A stretch of 5,557 bases of DNA. Origin: JBBKWJ01 sp037968895 (GTDB taxonomy: Bacteria > Actinomycetota > Acidimicrobiia > Acidimicrobiales > SZUA-35). The stretch spans positions 1-5,557 of the forward strand of contig JBBKWJ010000102.1 in NCBI GenBank assembly GCA_037968895.1, given 5' to 3'. Positions 1 through 5,370 of the stretch are shown piece by piece (positions within the stretch are counted from its first letter, which is position 1; each line of letters opens with the position of its first letter). Made by a program: the position numbers and the translations under genes. Under the pieces are notes generated by a model. It saw only the letters and a program-made list of their open reading frames with translations. It did no database searches and was not told where the DNA came from.

Positions 1-326
1 AGCATCGCCACGCCCTGATACAGATCGGTCGGGGCCAGGATGGTTGCCCCGTTTGGGATCAGGTCGAAGACGGCGCTGATCGCGGCCATGCCAGACGCAA
101 ACGAAATGGCATCGCCACCCTCGAGTTGGCCGATTGCGTCCTCGAAGGCCTCCCATCCGTCGGTGGCGTCACTCCTGCTGTATATGCGATGGTCGCCTGC
201 TCCCGAAACAAAATTGGATGAGGGCACCATCGGTGTATTAATCGGCTGGCCAACTCCGTGAGGACGGCCAGCCGAGACGACCAGCGACTCGGGGCGGAGG
301 GACGGCGTCTGATCGGCTTGGGTCAT
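1..326 (-). CDS. Cys/Met metabolism PLP-dependent enzyme (cystathionine gamma-synthase/lyase family), N-terminal part
   Basis: Reading the minus strand from the ATG at 326 gives about 108 codons without a stop, cut by the left edge. Family marks appear in order: an SLVVSAGRP start (about residues 14-22), a PINTPMVPSSNF segment (29-40), the Tyr-x-Arg of IYSR that binds the PLP phosphate of the neighbouring subunit, a QLEGGDAISFASGMAAISA block whose Ser-Gly-Met lies in the cofactor pocket, and TDLYQG, whose Tyr stacks on the PLP ring. Family members act in cytosolic transsulfuration or methionine synthesis. The catalytic lysine and the residues that separate synthase, gamma-lyase, beta-lyase and sulfhydrylase lie outside the window, so the exact reaction cannot be given. 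The ATG sits 6 bases after a TACACT -10 hexamer and has no Shine-Dalgarno, so the mRNA is probably leaderless. It is divergent from the MogA/MoaB gene. Confidence 0.88.
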   Translation of the reverse strand, partial: MTQADQTPSLRPESLVVSAGRPHGVGQPINTPMVPSSNFVSGAGDHRIYSRSDATDGWEAFEDAIGQLEGGDAISFASGMAAISAVFDLIPNGATILAPTDLYQGVAM

Positions 327-332
327 TGGGGC

Positions 333-338
333 AGTGTA
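333..338 (-). promoter_or_regulatory. -10 hexamer of a leaderless promoter for the PLP enzyme gene
   Basis: On the minus strand TACACT fits the actinobacterial -10 pattern TANNNT and is followed by six bases and then the ATG at 326. Transcription would start at or next to the first base of the start codon. No clear -35 hexamer is visible. The call rests on spacing and on the same arrangement at three other genes here. Confidence 0.6.
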
Positions 339-366
339 ACGGGAGCCTGTCTGCGGGGTTCCCCAC

Positions 367-372
367 TAAAGT
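367..372 (+). promoter_or_regulatory. -10 hexamer of a leaderless promoter for the MogA/MoaB gene
   Basis: TAAAGT matches TANNNT and is separated by exactly six bases from the ATG at 379. No ribosome binding site precedes the ATG. The hexamer lies only 28 bp from the opposing -10 of the divergent PLP enzyme gene, so the upstream contacts of the two promoters must interleave. Confidence 0.62.
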
Positions 373-378
373 GACACG

Positions 379-864
379 ATGACGTCAAGCCCAGTGTTGC
401 AAGCCAAGGTCATCACCGTTTCTGACGGGGTGATCGCCGGGACACGACAAGACAAGTCGGGCGAGGCGCTCGACAACCACCTTTCCGCGGCGGGATGGGA
501 CGTTGTCGAACGGCTCCAAATCGCTGACGGCGTCGACTCCGTAGCAAACGCCCTGATCGCCTGTGCCGAGGGTTTCAACGGGCTCATCGTGACTACCGGT
601 GGCACCGGCTTTGGGCCCCGAGACCTAACCCCCGAGGGAACGGCGCAGGTTCTTGAGCGTCAAGCCCCTGGGCTGGCCGAGGCGATGCGCCTCGTCAACC
701 CCAAAGGACTCGGTCGTCTGAGTCGTGCCGTGGCCGGCACAAGAGGACAGGCCCTCATACTCAACACGCCGGGCTCCACAAACGGCGCAATCGAGACAGT
801 CGATGCTGTTCTCGACATCGTGCCCCACGCAATAGATCTGATGTCCGGCGGACGCCCGCACTAA
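379..864 (+). CDS. moaB: MogA/MoaB family molybdenum cofactor biosynthesis protein
   Basis: A complete 161-residue cytosolic protein of normal length for the MogA/MoaB family. This family binds molybdopterin and, in active members, adenylates it before molybdenum insertion. Signature stretches are an N-terminal strand ending in VSDG (residues 14-17) with a DKSG turn (25-28), the molybdopterin-binding loop TTGGTG (72-77) followed by RDLTPEGT (81-88), then SRAVAG (115-120) and NTPGS with a downstream Glu (129-139). All are intact, which suggests a working enzyme. The symbol is a family-level choice: MogA (the adenylyltransferase) and MoaB share this fold and these motifs, and sequence alone does not separate them. 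The ATG at 379 is supported by TAAAGT six bases upstream, giving a probably leaderless mRNA. No other cofactor gene is in the window, so it seems isolated from its pathway. Confidence 0.92.
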   Translation: MTSSPVLQAKVITVSDGVIAGTRQDKSGEALDNHLSAAGWDVVERLQIADGVDSVANALIACAEGFNGLIVTTGGTGFGPRDLTPEGTAQVLERQAPGLAEAMRLVNPKGLGRLSRAVAGTRGQALILNTPGSTNGAIETVDAVLDIVPHAIDLMSGGRPH

Positions 865-893
865 CGCTCGACCGACGCTGGTCCAACGCTGGC

Positions 894-899
894 TAGGCT
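894..899 (+). promoter_or_regulatory. -10 hexamer of a leaderless promoter for the cold-shock-like gene
   Basis: TAGGCT matches TANNNT and is followed by seven bases before the ATG at 907. The gap after the preceding gene is only 42 bp and holds no ribosome binding site. The cold-shock-like gene therefore probably has its own leaderless start, even though it could also be reached by read-through. Confidence 0.5.
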
Positions 900-906
900 T
901 ACCACC

Positions 907-1116
907 ATGAGTGGACTTCATATCGGGCACGTCACCAGCTTCGATGCTCACGTTGGGACCGGTATTGTCACGTCCGAGGCCGGCAAAGATTGGATGTTTC
1001 ATCTCACCGCCATCGCCGATGGGACCAGAATGATCGAAGCCGGTCAGCGAGTCGCATTCGTGGTTGAAGCTGGCGGCCCCGGGCAATGGGAAGCCAAGGC
1101 AGTCACAAAGCTCTAA
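907..1116 (+). CDS. Small divergent cold-shock-domain (OB-fold) protein
   Basis: A 69-residue protein, the size of a single cold-shock domain. The pattern GHVTSFDAHVGTGIVT (residues 7-22) matches the first strands of CspA-type proteins. MFHLTAIADGTR (30-41) corresponds to RNP2 and the following loop, and VAFVVEAG then WEAKAVTKL match the last two strands. RNP1, usually KGFGFI or similar, is here VGTGIV, so the stacking aromatics of that strand are missing while Phe31 and His32 of the RNP2 region remain. Nucleic-acid binding may thus be weaker or different from CspA; that is inference. Related cold-shock-like proteins with FHCTAIADGTR are, from memory, common in Actinobacteria. The ATG at 907 lies seven bases after a TAGGCT -10 element. 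The GGDEF-EAL gene follows on the same strand, 65 bp downstream by the preferred start. Confidence 0.82.
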   Translation: MSGLHIGHVTSFDAHVGTGIVTSEAGKDWMFHLTAIADGTRMIEAGQRVAFVVEAGGPGQWEAKAVTKL

Positions 1117-1181
1117 GACTCGGTTCCATCCCGGTAGAAACCCGCCATTTCCTTTACATCCCGCACGATCATGCCGATGGG

Positions 1182-3479
1182 ATGAGCGTGAGTGACCAGG
1201 GTTTTTCCCCTCAGCAACGAAGTTCCGACCAGATCGTGCGGTCGAGTGACCTTTTCTCGAAGGTGTCACTTGCCCCATTTATTGTCGCGTTCGGCCTTCT
1301 TTTGGCCGTTTCCACCTGGTTAGGAATGCGCTCGGTCGAGTCTTCGGAGGCGGAAGTCGCCTACAGCCGTGACCTGCTTGAAGGTTCGGTTCAGATCCAA
1401 GGAAACCTCGATCAGGCAGCCAAGGCAATGGCGGCAATGACCGAGTCGTTACGCCAGGGGCCGATGGCAGCGACAGCGGCCGAGCAGTACCTCAAGGGCG
1501 CTGGTTTATTGGCGTTCGACGGCGAGGCATCGCCCGAGCCGATTCTTGCTGTTGCCGGTGTTCGCCGAGACGGGGAATCCCTCACAATCGAGATGTTGAT
1601 CACGCCAAACGGCGTTGCAGAACCCGGGGTAGCCCTCGACTTGGCCGACGACCCGGCGCTTTCGGAATCCCTTGAGCGAGCATTGGCCGGTGACACCATT
1701 ATCGGTAGTGCCGGCATGCTCGCAACTGCAATTGGCATCGATTCTCCATCCGCGACACCACTCGCAGCCATCGTGCAGCAAAGTGCCGCGTCCGACTCGT
1801 TCGTGGCCATCGCGCTTGTCGACATCGCCACAATTAAACTTCCTTTTGAGTCTGAGGAGCCAGCCATTTCTGCCGAGGTGTTGCAGGACGGTATTCCCCG
1901 CAGCGGCGCCGAACTTGACCCCGAGAATCAGTTTGGCGAGCCGTATGAGTTCATTGCTCTTGGTTCCGAGTGGACGATCGTCGGACAGAATTCCTTCATC
2001 AAGGCCGACCACTCTGGTTCGTGGCTCTTGCTCTTTGCCGGCACACTTTTTGCTGGAGCGGCTGGTCTGTTGGCGCAAGCAATTCGTCGCCAATCGCTCG
2101 TGCTTGGTCGACTTGACCGCACCCAACATGACGCTACCCACGATCCGCTTACCGGGCTCCTAAATCGTTCTGGCCTCACCCCTGACCTGGAAGAACGCCT
2201 TTCTGACCGACGGGGGAACAACCTCGTCGGCGTGCTATTCCTCGACCTCGACCGCCTCAAGGTCATCAATGACTCACTTGGCCACTCGGCGGGTGACGAA
2301 GTGCTCGCCATCGTGGCTGATCGTCTTCGAACTGTCGTCAGAGACGGTGACATTATCGCTCGTTTCGGCGGCGACGAGTTCGTAGTTGTATCGTCTGGCC
2401 TCCCTGCGATCCGAGACCTCACCGGTCTCGCTCAGCGGGTGCTCGACGCACTTGGTGAGCCAGCGACACTGTCTGACGAGTCGAATCAGATGATCGGTGG
2501 CAGCATTGGTATCGCCTATGTCACCAAAGGAACTGCCACTGCGGAAAGCCTGCTTCGTGACGCTGACTTGGCCATGTATCGAGCCAAGGAAGGTGGCGGC
2601 GGCCGCTACGAAGTATTCGATGCCGAGCTCCGTGCTGCCGCAATGGCTCGTCTTGAAGTTGAGCGGGAGCTTCGCCGAGCAATCCGAACCGGACAGCTCG
2701 TCGTGCACTATCAGCCGATTGTCGATGTCGACACCGGCCGGGTCACAAAGCTCGAAGCGCTAGTCCGATGGCAGCACCCTGAGAAGGGCATGATTCCTCC
2801 TGGAGCCTTCCTTTCTGTCGCCGCAGAATCTGGTCTTATCGTCGACGTTGGCGAGCACGTGCTTCGAGAGGCGTGTCGCCAAGCACGAGTCTGGAGCGAA
2901 GCTGTTGGCCGTCCCGTATCTGTGGCCGTCAACGTTGCTGAGCGTCAGCTGATCGATGGACATCTGGTGGAGACGGTTCGCCGAGTACTGGCCGAGACTG
3001 AGCTCGACCCACATCAGCTTGAGCTTGAGATCTCTGAAGAGTTAATCGTCGAGCGACTCGACGGACACCTTCACCTACTCCACGAACTCGTCGACATGGG
3101 CGTCGGTATGGCGCTTGACGACTTCGGCACCAGCCGAGCATCGCTCAGTTCCTTGAAGCGCCTTGACATGGTGAAAACCCTCAAAATCGACCGGGCGTTC
3201 GTTATCGACGTTGCGACCGACCCCGTTGATCGCAAGATCATCACCGCCATTGTGGCTCTGGCGCACAGCGTCGGAATGGAAGTAGTGGCCGAAGGCGTGG
3301 AAGACGCTGATCAGGCCACGGTGCTGATGGAACTCGGCGTCTCGAAGATCCAGGGCTTCTACTTTGCCAGACCAGACACAAGCCACAAGGTCGTCACTGC
3401 GCTCACGAAGCGCTACGACCTTCCTTGGGATCCTGCGCCAGCAACAACGGCGATTGACGTCAGCTCAACCGAGACTTAA
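1182..3479 (+). CDS. Membrane-bound GGDEF-EAL cyclic-di-GMP cyclase/phosphodiesterase with extracytoplasmic sensor region
   Basis: Taken from the ATG at 1182, the protein has 765 residues. A short cytoplasmic tail leads to membrane helix 1 (about 28-49), an extracytoplasmic region (51-279) and membrane helix 2 (280-301). The sensor ends in a 'YEFIALGSEWTIVG' stretch resembling the end of CHASE domains; this assignment is tentative. The GGDEF domain spans about 318-478: THDPLTGLLNR opening, metal-binding FLDLD (353-357), signature GGDEF (396-400), and an I-site RxxD (R387, D390) exactly five residues upstream. The EAL domain (about 505-745) has E525 in EALVR, N584, E616, D646-D647, K668, E704 and Q724, all expected catalytic or metal residues. 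Loop 6 reads DDFGTS instead of DDFGTG. Both synthesis and hydrolysis of c-di-GMP are plausible. The frame stays open to an ATG at 1086, but that would overlap the previous gene by 31 bp with an unconvincing N-terminus; 1182 just precedes the usual short tail and helix. Confidence 0.9.
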   Translation: MSVSDQGFSPQQRSSDQIVRSSDLFSKVSLAPFIVAFGLLLAVSTWLGMRSVESSEAEVAYSRDLLEGSVQIQGNLDQAAKAMAAMTESLRQGPMAATAAEQYLKGAGLLAFDGEASPEPILAVAGVRRDGESLTIEMLITPNGVAEPGVALDLADDPALSESLERALAGDTIIGSAGMLATAIGIDSPSATPLAAIVQQSAASDSFVAIALVDIATIKLPFESEEPAISAEVLQDGIPRSGAELDPENQFGEPYEFIALGSEWTIVGQNSFIKADHSGSWLLLFAGTLFAGAAGLLAQAIRRQSLVLGRLDRTQHDATHDPLTGLLNRSGLTPDLEERLSDRRGNNLVGVLFLDLDRLKVINDSLGHSAGDEVLAIVADRLRTVVRDGDIIARFGGDEFVVVSSGLPAIRDLTGLAQRVLDALGEPATLSDESNQMIGGSIGIAYVTKGTATAESLLRDADLAMYRAKEGGGGRYEVFDAELRAAAMARLEVERELRRAIRTGQLVVHYQPIVDVDTGRVTKLEALVRWQHPEKGMIPPGAFLSVAAESGLIVDVGEHVLREACRQARVWSEAVGRPVSVAVNVAERQLIDGHLVETVRRVLAETELDPHQLELEISEELIVERLDGHLHLLHELVDMGVGMALDDFGTSRASLSSLKRLDMVKTLKIDRAFVIDVATDPVDRKIITAIVALAHSVGMEVVAEGVEDADQATVLMELGVSKIQGFYFARPDTSHKVVTALTKRYDLPWDPAPATTAIDVSSTET

Positions 3480-3889
3480 TCAGTCTTCGTTTCGGCAGTC
3501 TTCTTTTCCTCGGCGGCTTCGCTCGCGGCATTCGCCTCGTTCTTTAGCGCTGCGGCCCGTTGCACGTAGACAAGCTTAATGTTGGCGAGCGCATCATTCA
3601 GCGTCTCTTCAGCTTCGCCGAGCCGGCCCGGAATTCCAGTGATCAGCGCCTCGAGCGCGTCGATCGCGAGGCGGCCTTCTTTCATATCGGGATCGTCGGC
3701 GGTGACGTGGATAGCGGCCAGCTCGTAGATCCCAAAAGCGTGGTTGGAGATGATGGTTGCAGCTTCGGTTTCTAGCAGTCGGGCCCGAGCCTCAGTCATG
3801 TCTTTGGCCATCTGCTCCGCTTGTTGCCGCTGCTCTGGTGTGAGGGCGGCGAGTGTCTCGGCATCGGGTGTCTGGTCAAACATGCTCAT
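3476..3889 (-). CDS. Conserved hypothetical protein, DUF1844-like
   Basis: A 137-residue soluble protein without signal peptide or membrane segment. An N-terminal helical stretch rich in Glu and Gln (about 17-45) leads to a core with 'GIYELAAIH', 'RLAIDALEAL', 'GRLGEAEETL' and 'ALANIKLVYV' (53-109). The order of a short helix, an acidic loop with Pro, an ALAIDALEAL-type helix, a Gly-x-Leu-x-x-x-Glu turn and a final helix ending in YV resembles DUF1844, a small family of unknown function; I hold this by pattern only. The tail (110-137) is Ala/Glu/Lys-rich and probably disordered. The ATG at 3889 is chosen because a TAACGT -10 element ends exactly six bases before it on the minus strand; an in-frame Met at residue 3 is the alternative. 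It is convergent with the GGDEF-EAL gene and overlaps it by four bases. No function can be assigned. Confidence 0.8.
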   Translation of the reverse strand: MSMFDQTPDAETLAALTPEQRQQAEQMAKDMTEARARLLETEAATIISNHAFGIYELAAIHVTADDPDMKEGRLAIDALEALITGIPGRLGEAEETLNDALANIKLVYVQRAAALKNEANAASEAAEEKKTAETKTD

Positions 3890-3895
3890 GGCCAG

Positions 3896-3901
3896 ACGTT
3901 A
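3896..3901 (-). promoter_or_regulatory. -10 hexamer of a leaderless promoter for the DUF1844-like gene
   Basis: On the minus strand TAACGT fits TANNNT and is followed by six bases and the ATG at 3889. No ribosome binding site is present. The 105-bp gap to the end of the DUF222/HNH gene holds no classical hairpin-plus-T terminator that I can see, so read-through from that gene cannot be excluded. Confidence 0.6.
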
Positions 3902-3994
3902 TCTCGTCGAAACCAACTCTTGAGTCCGACCCCTGACCGATCGCAAACACGCCCCGACTGCGGCCGCGTTTTGGAGCGCAGCGAGAAAAGGCGC

Positions 3995-5298
3995 TTAGTG
4001 ATCGAAGCGAACGGCAAAGACTTGTTTCCCGGGCGGGCTACTGGTCTGCTTCTTCGCCCGTTTCGATGCCGGATCGGGTTTGTTCGGCATTGGTTGGACC
4101 TGGAACACCGTGCCATCGGGCCGTTTGATTGTCAGGTTTCGTGCCTCGTCGAGGTGTATCGACCAGCCGCCTTCATGCACCTGATGATGGTGCTCGTATC
4201 TCACTTCGTTCGAACCCGCCTTTCGGCGCTGGCGCGCCAAAACGCGCCGTCGGCGGTGGAGATGTATCGCGCACCACGCAAAGGCAGTGTCGCAACCAGC
4301 TACGCCGCAGGTCGATCCGTACATTGCTCTCAAGGCGAGTCGTTGGGCTTTGGTCGCTGAGCGGTAGGTGCGTCCGACGTTGATGGCGACACCATTGGTG
4401 TCTAGCAGCAGGGTGTGGATGTGGCAGTCACACGCGAGGCGTTCGATTGTTGGTTGCGACAGTGACAACCCAAAGTCGCGGGTCTCTCGAACTGAATCAT
4501 CATGCGGGCCGTGCATGAGGGTGTCGGCGTCGACGATGACACCGAAACTCGTGGTGCTTGACGACTGGCTGTCTGGTGTCGGCGAGGAGAGTGCGACGAG
4601 GGCATCGATCTTCAACTGTTCACCGAACGTCGTTGTTTTCTCCGATTGTTTTGCCATTGAGCGGATCATGGCGTCGAGACCACTGATGATCTGTTCTCCG
4701 CGGACCGGGTCGATATTGCCCCGCAGATACGCCATCCCGGTTTTGGAGTTGACGCCGTATGAGAGTGTCGAGTCGTTGACTTGTTGCTCATATTCGGACA
4801 ACCCGAAGTCTTGCTTGGCGTGCTCAATCTCGGTTTTCAAGTAGGGCCGAAAGAGGTTGGGTGGAAGGGTCTCCGCCTTCTTAATCACGTCGTCTTGCAC
4901 CGCACCGAACCGTTGCTTGGCGTCGTCGTCGAGCTGGTCGTAGGCAGCAGCGATCGCATCAAGGTTTTCGGTTGGTGCCGTCCCGTTGTCGAGGGCGTCA
5001 CCAACTGCGGGCAAAGCTTTGCCGACTTTGCGTCGTCGTGTGACTTTCTTTGCTGCCCGGGTGACATGAGCCCTGCGTTCATGAGGGTGTCTTCAGGGGA
5101 CAGGATGTCACCGTTATCAGCGAACTCTTCCAGGGAACGAGTGAGTGTGGATTCGAACCCTGCGTGGAGTTGGCGGCTGAGGCGAACCTGACGCAAGAGT
5201 TCTTTGATTGAGTCGATTGACGTGTTGTCGGGGTCGTGTTGTTCGATGGAGTGGGCGAGACCAGTGAGTATCGAGGTATCGAGTCTGGCGTTGCTCAT
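3995..5298 (-). pseudogene. DUF222/HNH endonuclease-domain protein (13E12-repeat type), frameshifted
   Basis: Two overlapping minus-strand frames together encode one DUF222-HNH protein of about 434 residues, normal for the family. The first frame gives residues 1-80 (MSNARLDTSIL to NAGLMSP). The second, open from 5092 to the TAA at 3995, continues with RAAKKVTRRR then KVGKALPAVGDALDNG. Joining them needs one -1 shift at CCCGGG (5056-5061). Later family features are GMAYLRGNIDP, EQLKIDALVAL, VDADTL, and the ERLACDCHIH...VGRTYR region. The HNH part begins properly with CGVAGC and AWCAIH (about 330-346) and ends with HHHQVHEGGW (370-379). The stretch between is arginine-rich, lacks the usual HH pair and has Tyr where a zinc-binding Cys is expected. 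The ATG at 5298 follows AAGGAG by six bases. Family proteins are putative nucleases of unclear role, many present in multiple copies. A sequencing error at one base is an alternative to true decay. Confidence 0.82.
4204..4258. other. GC-rich block with adjacent hairpins inside the HNH core
   Basis: Two inverted repeats lie side by side: CGCC-TTTC-GGCG at 4217-4228 and GGCGCG-CCAAAA-CGCGCC at 4231-4248, next to the palindrome GTTCGAAC at 4208-4215. The block codes for the arginine-rich stretch that replaces the normal HNH centre of the DUF222 protein. It could be a short REP-like repeat that landed in the gene or simply local scrambling. The window has no second copy to decide. Confidence 0.35.
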
Positions 5299-5304
5299 TG
5301 TGGT

Positions 5305-5310
5305 CTCCTT
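5305..5310 (-). promoter_or_regulatory. Strong Shine-Dalgarno sequence of the DUF222/HNH gene
   Basis: On the minus strand AAGGAG stands six bases before the ATG at 5298. This decides the start over a TTG at 5331 in the same frame, which would overlap the -10 hexamer. It is the only clear ribosome binding site in the window; the leaderless genes have none. Confidence 0.8.
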
Positions 5311-5330
5311 CCCGTGTTGGCGTTGGTTCA

Positions 5331-5358
5331 ACTATAACAGAACATACGTTCGATACAA
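5331..5358 (-). promoter_or_regulatory. Promoter of the DUF222/HNH gene (-35 TTGTAT, -10 TATAGT)
   Basis: On the minus strand TTGTAT (5353-5358) and TATAGT (5331-5336) are separated by 16 bp. The -10 is one base off TATAAT, and the -35 keeps the TTG of TTGACA. Transcription would begin near 5324, giving a leader of about 26 bases that contains the AAGGAG ribosome binding site. The spacer contains a LexA-type box, so the promoter should be repressed until DNA damage. Confidence 0.65.
5339..5352 (-). promoter_or_regulatory. LexA (SOS) box overlapping the DUF222/HNH promoter
   Basis: The minus strand reads CGAAC-GTAT-GTTCT. This is one mismatch, at the last base, from the Gram-positive/actinobacterial SOS operator CGAAC-N4-GTTCG or CGAACRNRYGTTYC. 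The box fills all but two bases of the -35/-10 spacer, ideal for blocking RNA polymerase. From general knowledge, several 13E12-repeat (DUF222/HNH) genes of Mycobacterium tuberculosis carry LexA boxes, so motif, position and gene family agree. LexA itself is not encoded here. Confidence 0.75.
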
Positions 5359-5360
5359 CC

Positions 5361-5370
5361 CCCTTAAGGG
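5361..5370. repeat. Perfect 10-base palindrome CCCTTAAGGG
   Basis: A perfect inverted repeat with no loop, placed just upstream of the -35 of the DUF222/HNH promoter and followed on the plus strand by A/T-rich TATTTATTTA. It might be a second regulator site, but a palindrome this short can arise by chance. Confidence 0.3.

Noticed and set aside
625..1278. Minus-strand open frame of 217 codons
   Set aside because: It runs antisense across the MogA/MoaB and cold-shock-like genes and part of the GGDEF-EAL gene, all family-recognisable on the plus strand; its translation resembles no family.
1506..2141. Minus-strand open frame of 211 codons inside the GGDEF-EAL gene
   Set aside because: Shadow frame in GC-biased coding DNA; no start signal or domain pattern.
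3965..3998. Possible terminator of the DUF222/HNH gene
   Set aside because: Pairing among the GCGCC/GGCGC-like pieces is imperfect and no T-run follows on the minus strand.
3821..4360. Plus-strand open frame of 179 codons opposite the DUF1844-like and DUF222/HNH genes
   Set aside because: The opposite strand carries recognised protein families; the plus-strand product has no motif and no start signal.
5051..5065. Programmed -1 ribosomal frameshift in the DUF222/HNH gene
   Set aside because: No canonical slippery heptamer in the zero frame and no clear downstream stem-loop at the right distance; a lost base explains it more simply.
5299..5331. Upstream TTG start adding 11 residues to the DUF222/HNH protein
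   Set aside because: It overlaps the -10 hexamer, so it would lie upstream of the transcript; the ATG at 5298 has an ideal Shine-Dalgarno.
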